Source: Clostridia bacterium | Lineage (GTDB): Bacteria; Bacillota; Clostridia; Christensenellales; Aristaeellaceae | Assembly (NCBI GenBank): GCA_017448975.1 | Contig: JAFSKN010000033.1 | Coordinates: forward strand, 1 to 38,428 | Reading direction: 5' to 3' | DNA: 38,428 nt | Part shown: piece after piece, positions 1 to 6,672 of the stretch | Numbering within the stretch: the stretch's first letter is position 1 | Layout: each line of letters opens with the position of its first letter | The notes under the pieces: generated by a model | The model's input: the letters and a program-made list of their open reading frames with translations, nothing else | Told to the model about the DNA's origin: nothing | The model's database searches: none | Translations under genes and position numbers: made by a program

Positions 1-118
1 CCAGAAGGTACACGCTGAAATGCAGGAAATGCTGACCGCTCGCGCCAACATGGAACAAATGCTCAAGCAGGACGAAGCCATCATGGAGCAGGAAAGGAAC
101 CGTCAAAATGCTCGATAA
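1..118 (+). CDS. C-terminal end of an unknown coiled-coil protein (partial)
   Basis: The window opens inside a reading frame that ends at TAA 116-118 and gives about 38 residues. They are rich in Glu, Gln, Met and Lys, with no Pro or Gly, and end in a basic tail, as expected for a coiled-coil end. The gene runs off the left edge, so its family cannot be named. It is followed by a hairpin-rich spacer and then by gene fragments on the other strand, so it may belong to a different genetic unit, possibly a mobile element. A mobilization protein or a phage/conjugation protein is possible but nothing in these 38 residues proves it. Confidence 0.4.
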   Translation, partial: QKVHAEMQEMLTARANMEQMLKQDEAIMEQERNRQNAR

Positions 119-159
119 ATCTTCCGTCCGTACTTTTCTTGCCCCGGAGGGGAGCATAA

Positions 160-261
160 GCGTTTTGCTAAAACGCGCAGCCGCAGGATTTATCCTGCGA
201 TTTGGGGGCTTGGGGATTCTCTCCAACAAGCGTCCCGATGGCAGTTATTGGCCATCGGGAC
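160..261. repeat. Cluster of three short inverted repeats in an intergenic spacer
   Basis: Three perfect hairpins lie within about 100 bp of non-coding sequence. The first is GCGTTTT (160-166) with AAAACGC (170-176). The second is CGCAGGAT (182-189) with ATCCTGCG (192-199). The third is GTCCCGATGGC (232-242) with GCCATCGGGAC (251-261), with an outer AAGC/GCTT pair at 228-231 and 265-268. None is followed by a run of T on either strand, so they are not simple terminators. The rest of 119-295 shows no gene. Their role is unknown; a transfer origin or a mobile-element end is conceivable. Confidence 0.6.
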
Positions 262-295
262 ATTGCTTGCCAGTATTATCCCGAAAAGAATCGTG

Positions 296-670
296 CTACT
301 TGAACACCACCTCGTATCCAAGACTTCGGATAGCTAGGCGGATCACGGTCTGAGCGTTTTCCATACCCAAATCGAGAATCCCAAGCTCGATAGCCTTCTC
401 GCGCTCTGGTTCGCGATGCGAGTAGAGGTATTCAAGGACCTCACGCGGTTCGAGAGGATTGCAGACGTTATTCCGATCCTCATATGTTTCCATATCGATC
501 GAAATCTCGTTGCTGAGAACTATCACATCCGGCATATGGATCATGACAGTCTTGGTGGTTGGATCTACCCAGAGTACCTCGATTTCATCGAAGTTGCATC
601 CAACCTTGATAACCCCGGAGTAATCAAAAGCAAACCAGTGGTCGGTAGCCCAGACATCGTGCCCCAGAAG
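296..670 (-). pseudogene. 5'-truncated DUF4230 family gene remnant
   Basis: The minus-strand frame ending at 296 gives about 120 residues that read like the C-terminal part of DUF4230 proteins: an aromatic HWFAFDYSGVIKVG stretch, a beta-strand pair ending in IHMPDVIVLSNEI, then a helix rich in Arg and Glu (REPEREKAIELGILDLGMENAQ) and a YEVVF-like end. The membrane anchor and start of a full DUF4230 protein are missing. The frame is blocked upstream by the TAA stop of the flavodoxin gene at 671-673, which lies in the same frame, and the first ATG (544) is inside the conserved domain. I read this as a deletion that fused the flavodoxin gene to the rest of a DUF4230 gene. The function of the family is unknown. 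Confidence 0.65.
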
Positions 671-1273
671 TTACTGTGCCAGTCCTATCTGCTTCAGCCA
701 GTTTGCTACGTCCGTACCGGTGCCATCCGCGTCGCTCTGGGCCTTGCTGCCGCGAACTGCCAGGCCCTTGAGTACCGTCGCGCCGGTCAGCAGGCCTTCA
801 ATGTCCCGCTGGCTGTGCGCCTGACCGCTTCCCTCATGGGTGTTGAAGGGGATCACGGTCTTGCCGGTAAAGTCATAGGCTTCCATGAAGGTACAGACGA
901 TGTTCGGGATCTCTCCCCACCAGATGGGATAGCCGATAAAAACGGTGTCATACTGATCCCAGTTTTCGATCCCGCCCTCATATTCAGGCCGGGCATCCGT
1001 CCGCTGCTCTTCCGTGGCAATGTCCAGGCAGGAATCGTAATCTTCGGGATAGGGCACGACTGGTACCAGCTCAAAGACATCCGCGCCCAGCTGTTCCGCA
1101 ATGATCTTGCCCATTTTCGAAGTGTTGCCTTCTTCAATAACGCCCACATTGTTATTCTCACCGGCGTGGGAGAAATAAACCACCAGCACGTGAGCAGGCG
1201 TCTCCTCGGCAAAAGCTGGGATCGAAGCACACAGCAGCGCCATGGCAAGAATCAGGGAAAGCAGTTTGTTCAT
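671..1273 (-). CDS. Exported flavodoxin-like protein
   Basis: A 200-residue protein with an N-terminal signal sequence (MNKLLSLILAMALLCASIPA, cleavage expected after AFA) followed by a flavodoxin fold. The FMN-binding start reads VLVVYFSHAGENNN, and a GNTSKMGKIIAEQLGAD segment follows. Central FIGYPIWWGEIPNIV and a C-terminal NWLKQIG helix are typical of the secreted flavodoxin_4 group. It probably carries electrons or reduces an acceptor outside the membrane. The start at 1273 is preferred over upstream ATGs at 1279 and 1312 because GAGGAGG lies about 8 nt before it. It follows the 3' end of another flavodoxin-family gene, so the two were once an operon. A Cys in the signal region could also make it a lipoprotein. 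Confidence 0.8.
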   Translation of the reverse strand: MNKLLSLILAMALLCASIPAFAEETPAHVLVVYFSHAGENNNVGVIEEGNTSKMGKIIAEQLGADVFELVPVVPYPEDYDSCLDIATEEQRTDARPEYEGGIENWDQYDTVFIGYPIWWGEIPNIVCTFMEAYDFTGKTVIPFNTHEGSGQAHSQRDIEGLLTGATVLKGLAVRGSKAQSDADGTGTDVANWLKQIGLAQ

Positions 1274-1289
1274 GATCATATCCTCCTCA

Positions 1290-1457
1290 TCAACGAATGA
1301 AATTGGTCGCAATGCGCTTTTCTTCCTGTTCAGGCAGCGGAATACCCGCTTGCCTGCCCGCTTCCTTCAGCTTCAGGAACCAGGCAATGTTCCGGCCCAG
1401 TTGCCGCATGACCTGCAGGCCTTCCTCATCCTGCAGAACTTCCTCCGGCGTGTTCCC
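1290..1457 (-). pseudogene. 3' fragment of a flavodoxin-family NAD(P)H oxidoreductase
   Basis: The frame ending at TGA 1290-1292 gives about 55 residues: TPEEVLQDEEGLQVMRQLG, then a helix with NIAWFLKLKEAG and the terminal KRIATNFIR. This is the usual C-terminal tail of iron-sulfur-flavoprotein-like / FMN_red family proteins. Beyond about 1457 the minus frame loses similarity and the plus strand starts to read as a sugar-binding protein, so the first two thirds of the gene are gone. Its stop lies directly before the Shine-Dalgarno site of the exported flavodoxin, suggesting an ancestral two-gene operon. Confidence 0.65.
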
Positions 1458-1682
1458 ATTCTCTACTGGAAGGTCGCTTATCCCGATGTGTACCTCTCCG
1501 CGAAGGACACCAACCGGGCTGCCGACCTGAAGGTGCAGCTGGACTACGCCGTGGAAACCTGGACCGCCGAGTTCATCACCGGTTCCAAGTCCGTTGAAGC
1601 GGATTACGACGCTTTCCTGAACGAAATCCAGAAGCTGGGCGAAGAATACCTGGCGATCTACCAGGCCGCTTACGCCAAATAA
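1455..1682 (+). pseudogene. 3' fragment of an ABC sugar-binding protein gene
   Basis: The plus-strand frame ending at TAA 1680-1682 gives about 75 residues from YWKVAYPDVYLSAKD to EYLAIYQAAYAK. It resembles the C-terminus of extracellular solute-binding proteins. The segment ETWTAEFITGSKSVEADYDAF can be laid against KYSKVGANQFITGELDINDD near the end of the solute-binding protein at 22682-24370, which suggests the same broad (LipO-like) family. There is no start, signal peptide or N-terminal lobe. Its upstream edge abuts the oxidoreductase fragment on the other strand, marking a recombination joint near 1455-1462. A terminator follows. Confidence 0.65.
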
Positions 1683-1696
1683 CCCAAAAACGCATC

Positions 1697-1730
1697 GGAG
1701 CACAGCGCAAACGCGCTGTGCTCCTTTTTT
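1697..1730. terminator. Rho-independent terminator, probably bidirectional
   Basis: A perfect 12-bp stem, GGAGCACAGCGC (1697-1708) with GCGCTGTGCTCC (1713-1724), has an AAAC loop and is followed by TTTTTT on the plus strand. It sits 14 nt after the stop of the sugar-binding-protein fragment. On the minus strand the stem is followed by GATGCGTTTTT, so it can also end the long minus-strand operon, whose last gene stops at 1752. Confidence 0.88.
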
Positions 1731-1751
1731 GTGTGCGTAACCTTCAATGCT

Positions 1752-2564
1752 TCATGGCCGCGTTTTGGGCAGGGTGTGAAGGATGCGGCGGGCTTCCTCC
1801 GGGGCTGCGGCCTCCAGGCCCATGGCATGAATGAGCTGCACCAGGCGCTCCACTACCTGCCAATTATATTGGGCGTATTCGCCGGGAGCCAGGTAAGCGC
1901 TATCCTCAAAACCGATGCGTACCACGGACGCGCCCAGCGCCATGGCCCCGGCCAGGAAATCCCAGTTGTCCCGCCCGAAATGGGTCACGCCCCAGCGAGC
2001 GTCCGCGGGCACGGCGGAGCGGAACGCGGTCAGGCAGGTCATGTCCGGCTGCATACCGCCCTGGTGGCCGAACACCAGGTTGTAGAAGATGGGGCGGCGG
2101 TAGGGCGTGCGCTGAGCGCTGCGCTCGATGTTGCAGATCATGCCGATATCGAACACCTCCACCTCGGGAATGATGCCCCTGTCATAGCTTTGCCTGGCGC
2201 AGTAATCGATGTCGGCATCCGTATTCACATATAACGCGCCGTTCAAGTTGGTGCTGCCGCCGTTCAGGGAGGAGCTTTCCACCCGCCAATAGTTCAGCGG
2301 ATGGCAGCGTTCCTCGATGGTCATGCTGGAAATGCCCCCGGTGGAGGCCTGCACTACGACGTCGGTGCGTTTCAGGATTTCTTCAAAGGTGTCGATGAAT
2401 TCAGCCGTATCGGGGGTCAGGCTGCCATCCGGGCGGCGGCAGTGGAGATGGCACATACCCGCGCCTTTTTCCACACATTTTTTCACGTCCTCCGCCAGGG
2501 CGATTTTATCAATGGGAGTTCCGGCCTTCACCGGCGCCAGGGAAATAATAATTTTTCGGGACAT
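1752..2564 (-). CDS. DUF849 / BKACE family beta-keto acid cleavage enzyme
   Basis: A 270-residue TIM-barrel protein of the 3-keto-5-aminohexanoate cleavage enzyme family. Characterised members are zinc enzymes that split a beta-keto acid with acetyl-CoA, giving acetoacetate and a new CoA ester. The zinc pair is seen in CHLHCR (H39, H41). The conserved RIGFED segment provides R216, the third ligand E220, and D221. Length is normal for the family. The start has GAGGAGG about 8 nt upstream. It is the last gene of the minus operon, 18 nt after the DUF1537 kinase, and is followed by a terminator. The substrate cannot be read from sequence; context suggests an intermediate of sugar-acid breakdown. 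Confidence 0.85.
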   Translation of the reverse strand: MSRKIIISLAPVKAGTPIDKIALAEDVKKCVEKGAGMCHLHCRRPDGSLTPDTAEFIDTFEEILKRTDVVVQASTGGISSMTIEERCHPLNYWRVESSSLNGGSTNLNGALYVNTDADIDYCARQSYDRGIIPEVEVFDIGMICNIERSAQRTPYRRPIFYNLVFGHQGGMQPDMTCLTAFRSAVPADARWGVTHFGRDNWDFLAGAMALGASVVRIGFEDSAYLAPGEYAQYNWQVVERLVQLIHAMGLEAAAPEEARRILHTLPKTRP

Positions 2565-2582
2565 AGAGCATTCCTCCTCTCC

Positions 2583-4034
2583 TCAGCACAGGGTTTCCAC
2601 GATATTCCGCAGCGTGTCCGCCCCGCCCACGTTGCCAGGGAAAATGACGTAGGACAGGCCGGGAAACAGACTTTCTTTTCCCGTTTTCCATACGGGAATA
2701 CCGGGGGCCGCCTGGCCCAGCACCAGCGCCTTTTTCACCCGCAGGGCTTTCACCCCCACGTCGCTGGATGTGATGCCGCCTTTGGCGATGAGGAACCGTG
2801 GCCGGAAGGACAGGGAAGAAACCACGCCCGTCAGCGCATTGGAAATATTCACGGAGATTTCCAGCATTTTTTCCGGATTCATGCCCTCCGGCGCGATGAG
2901 CGTACGGCTGGTATAGACCACCGCTGTTTTCCCCTGCTTCATGGCTTCCTCGGCCAAAGCGGTCATCCGCTTGGTTTCCTGCGACAGGGCCCCTTCCCGG
3001 CTCCAGCCGCTGACGTCAAATTCAAGGAAGGACAGCGGAGCGGAGGATTCCCGAAGGCAGTTCAATTGATCCGTGGTTTTCTTCACATGGGAACCCACAA
3101 TCACAAGGCCGCCAAACGTTGAAGATACGTCGATCATTTCCTCCCGGGACAGCAGGGGCCGGTCCTCCACGTGTCCGAATACCTTGGGCACCGCCGCGGC
3201 GCTGCGGAGCATGTAATGCCGCCCCTGCCGAATCAGGCGCATCAGCACCACGGCCAGGGCCATTACGTCCGTTTCTTCCAGGGCGTCGCAAACAATGTAT
3301 CGATATCCTTCCGCGTTTCGCAGTTTTTCTTCCATCGCCTGCCATTGAAGGCCCCGAAGCTCCGCAAGAGAAAGCACGATCACCTGATCGGCCCGGATTC
3401 TTCCACCGGATTTTTCCTCAATATACTCCGGCAAATAGGAATGATGATAGCCAAAGGTCTTATCCCTGGCAAATTCCGTTTGAGCCGCGGGGGTCAGCTG
3501 ATCCCCCTCCTTCACGTAATGCACGCCGTTCAGGGTAAAGCGTCCCCCTTCCCGGAAGAAGGGGCACAGCACCTCCCCGGCAAAGGCAGGGTGACCGTTT
3601 TCTTCCAAAGCCCGGCGCAGTGTTTCCGTTTCCAGAGGATAGTGCCCCCGCAGGGTGGAATCTCCCCGGGAGATCACGGTGAGCGTCTTTCCGGCTTTTC
3701 GGGCCGCCCGACAGGCGTTTGCAGCAATTTCCCGGTGTACCATTTCGGTTTTTTCCGCGGAAAAGCTTCGGGAATTGGTGAGTACGAAAAACATGCGGCA
3801 ATCCCGCATGGCGTCCGTCAGGGTGTCTTCCCGCCAATCGGTGACCACGGGAATATTGTGCACCGTCTGTACGCCGGTGGGATCGTCGTCCAGCACCATG
3901 ACCTGGCTGTGAAATCCGGCGTACGTTTCATCATACATGCGGCGCACGGTTTCCCGGGCGTTCTCAGTTGCCCACAGCTTTTCGCAATCCGCGAAGGCTT
4001 CCGCTGCGTTCAGGGGCTTGAAGTGTTCGTCCAT
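2583..4034 (-). CDS. Four-carbon acid sugar kinase family protein (DUF1537)
   Basis: A 483-residue cytoplasmic kinase of the DUF1537 family, whose members phosphorylate small sugar acids such as 3- or 4-carbon aldonates and 3-oxo acids. Family marks are VLDDDPTGVQTVH (residues 47-59), ISRGDSTLRGHYPLE (121-135) and, in the C-terminal nucleotide-binding domain, KGGITSSDVGVKAL (418-431) and YVIFPGNVGG near the end. The start overlaps nothing but lies 4 nt after the GH127 stop, with its GGGAGG site inside the end of GH127, so the two are translationally coupled. As I recall, a member of this family (3-oxo-isoapionate kinase) acts in the oxidative apiose pathway, but the other enzymes of that route are not seen here. 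Substrate undetermined. Confidence 0.9.
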   Translation of the reverse strand: MDEHFKPLNAAEAFADCEKLWATENARETVRRMYDETYAGFHSQVMVLDDDPTGVQTVHNIPVVTDWREDTLTDAMRDCRMFFVLTNSRSFSAEKTEMVHREIAANACRAARKAGKTLTVISRGDSTLRGHYPLETETLRRALEENGHPAFAGEVLCPFFREGGRFTLNGVHYVKEGDQLTPAAQTEFARDKTFGYHHSYLPEYIEEKSGGRIRADQVIVLSLAELRGLQWQAMEEKLRNAEGYRYIVCDALEETDVMALAVVLMRLIRQGRHYMLRSAAAVPKVFGHVEDRPLLSREEMIDVSSTFGGLVIVGSHVKKTTDQLNCLRESSAPLSFLEFDVSGWSREGALSQETKRMTALAEEAMKQGKTAVVYTSRTLIAPEGMNPEKMLEISVNISNALTGVVSSLSFRPRFLIAKGGITSSDVGVKALRVKKALVLGQAAPGIPVWKTGKESLFPGLSYVIFPGNVGGADTLRNIVETLC

Positions 4035-4038
4035 GTTC

Positions 4039-5988
4039 TCATACCTCCCGCCAGGCCAGGGGCATCCAGATCAGCATTTCGCCCCGTCCCCGGTTATCCC
4101 AGGCGTAATAGGGAATCAGCCGCGCTTTCACCGTTCGGATCGGTGCCGCATTCAGGGTGCGGTATAGGCTTTCCCGTTTTTCAGCAGGCACATCCCGGCA
4201 CAGCAGGGTGGTTTCATAACCCGGCACCGTGCGCCCGTCTATGGTTAATTCTGTTTTCTCAAACTTGGGGTTTGCGGGCAGCATCAGATCCTGCAGGCTT
4301 TCCGCCTCCGGCGCGTCCAGGTATTCGAAACAGTACACCAGCGGCCCCGCTTCCACGGCAGCCCGGCCCCGATCCTCCTCGATCATGCCGTTGCCCACGG
4401 TGAGCCGCGGCGCAGCGGGCAGGCGCAGCGCGCAGGAGAAGCCCTCCCCCGCCGGAACAGCAGCGTACGATCCGGCTTGTAATTCCTGCGTTTTGCCATC
4501 AAGGATCAATTCAGCCCCTTCCGCCCATGCGGGAACGCGCAGATGCAGAAGGAAGGGAATCCCGTTGCTGTCTTTTATGGTAAAGAGAATTTTTCCATCG
4601 AAGGGATAATCCGTTTCCTGGCACAGCGTAAAGGCTGCGCCGTTTTTCAGCGCGAACGCCGCCGTGCTTGCCCCATACAGCCCCGTCCACACGCCGTTTT
4701 CATCCGCGGCATAGGCGTATTCCGCGGTCTGCGCCAAGGTGCGGGCCAGGTTGGGCGGGCAGCAGTAGCTGGTAATATATTCGGTGCGTTCCTGTCCCCA
4801 CAGCAATTCATAGGCCAATTCCTTGGCCCGCTCCAGCATGTTTTCGTAGAAGAATTTTTTGCCGTTCAGGCTGATGCCCGCCATGTTTACGTTCAGGATC
4901 ATGCGCTCCAGCATGTCCATATACTCTGCCCGAGGCTCCATCAGGAACATGCGCCAAGCCCAGAACACCCCGCCCAGGGACGCGCAGGTTTCGTTGTAGG
5001 CGGTAATATTGGGCAGCTGATATTCGTAGCCGTAGGCCTGGTGCACCAGCTGGTGATGAAAGAAATTGCCGTAGGGCGACGCGCCGTTGTACAGCGCCCC
5101 GCAGCCGCCGGTCAGGTACATTTTCTGGGTGACCAAATGGTTCCATACGGACGTCAAAACTTCCCGGTAATCCTTATCGCCCGTTTCCATATACAGGTCA
5201 GTGACACCGGCGTACAGGTAATTGGCCCGCACGGCGTGACCCACGATTTTACGGTGCTGCTTTAAGGGCAGGCGGTCCTGGTTGTCATCCAGACCGTTTT
5301 TCACGGAATCCCGCAGCTCCACCACCAGCTTCGCCAGGTCCAGATATTCCTTCTTTCCGGTGGTGCGGTACAGCTCGATCAGGCCCATGTAGTGGGAAGG
5401 ACACACGGCGGTTTTCACTTCGCCCGTGCGGGCCGCTTCCTCATACAGATTTTTCAGATAACCGGCGGTTTTTTCGGCCACCTTCAAAAAGCTGTCCTTC
5501 CCCGTCAGGCGGTAGTACAGGCAGGCGGAGGTGAACATGTGGCCCATGTTGTACACCTCAAAATCGTTGATGTCCCCTTGCCGCATGGGGCCCTTTCCCT
5601 GCTTTTCGCCGATGATCTGCTTGGTGGAAAGATAGCCGTCGGGCTGCTGGGCCCGGGAAAACAGAGCGATATAATCCTCCAGCTGGTCCAACAGCTTTTC
5701 ATTCCCGGTCTTTACGGCTGTATAAACTGCGGCCTCGAACCACTTGTAAAAATCTCCGTCGCCAAATACCGTGCCGTCAAATCTTCCTTCCGCTTCCCCG
5801 GCGGCAATGCGGAAATTTTCCACTACATGGCTGATGTCCTTTTCCTCGAACATGCGCTGCAGGTGGGGCACGGTAACGGCGGCCACGGTGTCGAACCTTT
5901 CCTTGTACAGGCCGCCCGTCCACGCTACGTCTTTGTAAGGGATCGCGGACAGCCGGGCGTAAGGAGAACGGGAAGTATCGGTGATCAT
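4039..5988 (-). CDS. GH127 glycoside hydrolase (beta-L-arabinofuranosidase or aceric acid hydrolase type)
   Basis: A 649-residue (alpha/alpha)6-barrel protein (DUF1680) with a C-terminal beta-sandwich. It keeps the GH127 catalytic set, NETCAS (E333, C335) and SYCCPPN (C409, C410), where three Cys and one Glu hold zinc and one Cys acts as nucleophile. Known GH127 enzymes remove beta-L-arabinofuranose; one Bacteroides member acts on aceric acid in rhamnogalacturonan II. There is no signal peptide, so it works in the cytoplasm. Its ATG overlaps the stop of the racemase-like gene (ATGA), and it is coupled to the DUF1537 kinase downstream. That tight link to acid-sugar enzymes makes an acidic sugar substrate worth considering. 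Confidence 0.92.
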   Translation of the reverse strand: MITDTSRSPYARLSAIPYKDVAWTGGLYKERFDTVAAVTVPHLQRMFEEKDISHVVENFRIAAGEAEGRFDGTVFGDGDFYKWFEAAVYTAVKTGNEKLLDQLEDYIALFSRAQQPDGYLSTKQIIGEKQGKGPMRQGDINDFEVYNMGHMFTSACLYYRLTGKDSFLKVAEKTAGYLKNLYEEAARTGEVKTAVCPSHYMGLIELYRTTGKKEYLDLAKLVVELRDSVKNGLDDNQDRLPLKQHRKIVGHAVRANYLYAGVTDLYMETGDKDYREVLTSVWNHLVTQKMYLTGGCGALYNGASPYGNFFHHQLVHQAYGYEYQLPNITAYNETCASLGGVFWAWRMFLMEPRAEYMDMLERMILNVNMAGISLNGKKFFYENMLERAKELAYELLWGQERTEYITSYCCPPNLARTLAQTAEYAYAADENGVWTGLYGASTAAFALKNGAAFTLCQETDYPFDGKILFTIKDSNGIPFLLHLRVPAWAEGAELILDGKTQELQAGSYAAVPAGEGFSCALRLPAAPRLTVGNGMIEEDRGRAAVEAGPLVYCFEYLDAPEAESLQDLMLPANPKFEKTELTIDGRTVPGYETTLLCRDVPAEKRESLYRTLNAAPIRTVKARLIPYYAWDNRGRGEMLIWMPLAWREV

Positions 5989-6656
5989 GCCATCAATCCT
6001 TTCGCCTGCAGCGCTTTTTTCAGTTCAATCGCGCCAAACCGGGGGCTGGACAGGGTGGGTTTTCCGACAGCGTTTTCAATATCCTGTTCCACATAGGCCA
6101 TGGAGCCCTGGGCCAGCACGATCACATCCACCTGATCGGCGATTTTTTCCGCCGCACCAATGAGCAGGGCACGGAATTGCTCCTGATCCAAGTTGAAAGC
6201 GTCCACCAGGCCGTCCACCAGCTCCACATGCTTTCCCATTTCCCGGGCGGTGCGCAGAATGGTGTTTTTGGTGGGCTCCAGGGTGGTGGCCAGGGTGGCC
6301 AGCACGCCCACGCGGCTGCCCAGCCGGGCCGCCTCCCGGCACATTTCTTCATCAATACGCACCACCGGCACCCCAATATACCGGGCGGCTGGCTGGAACG
6401 CGTCCGCAACCTCGCCCACGGAGGAGCAGATGTTCAGGATCGCGTCCGCGCCTTGCTGCACGGCGGCGGCATACATACCGATGAGCCTTGCCGCCGCACC
6501 GGGGGTTACATAACCCGCCTGCCGTACTTCCCCAATGATGGTTGGGTCGGCGCTGCTGATTATTTCCGCGTCTGGGCCAATGTTTTTTCTTACTTCCTGT
6601 TCCACCAGTTCAATCAGCTCCGGGGTCGTACCGGTATACACCAATGCTACTTTCAT
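5985..6656 (-). CDS. Aspartate/glutamate/hydantoin racemase superfamily protein, second catalytic Cys missing
   Basis: A 223-residue protein with the two-domain Asp/Glu racemase fold. The first catalytic Cys is present in ILNICSSVGE (C77). The second position, in VIVLAQGSMAY, is Ser185 instead of Cys, so classical two-base racemization is doubtful. An isomerase, decarboxylase-like or hydrolytic role on a small keto or hydroxy acid is possible. The ATG has an AGGAG site about 9 nt upstream. It is 16 nt after the FGGY kinase and overlaps the GH127 start by 4 nt. Its place between sugar kinase, GH127, DUF1537 and DUF849 genes argues for a step in carbohydrate-acid breakdown rather than amino acid metabolism. 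Confidence 0.82.
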   Translation of the reverse strand: MKVALVYTGTTPELIELVEQEVRKNIGPDAEIISSADPTIIGEVRQAGYVTPGAAARLIGMYAAAVQQGADAILNICSSVGEVADAFQPAARYIGVPVVRIDEEMCREAARLGSRVGVLATLATTLEPTKNTILRTAREMGKHVELVDGLVDAFNLDQEQFRALLIGAAEKIADQVDVIVLAQGSMAYVEQDIENAVGKPTLSSPRFGAIELKKALQAKGLMA

Positions 6657-6672
6657 GGATTGTCACTCCTTT

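Noticed and set aside
108-353. An 81-residue plus-strand ORF after the first gene
   Set aside because: It runs through three perfect hairpins and into the antisense of the DUF4230 remnant, and has no family-like sequence.
1290-1703. A single 137-residue minus-strand protein across this interval
   Set aside because: Only the last 55 residues look like a protein family; the first part is antisense to the sugar-binding-protein fragment, which reads better on the plus strand.
3171-4403. Long plus-strand ORFs (such as 410 and 632 residues) opposite the minus-strand genes
   Set aside because: They are antisense shadows of GC-rich coding genes; composition is Pro/Gly/Arg/His rich with no domain-like motifs.
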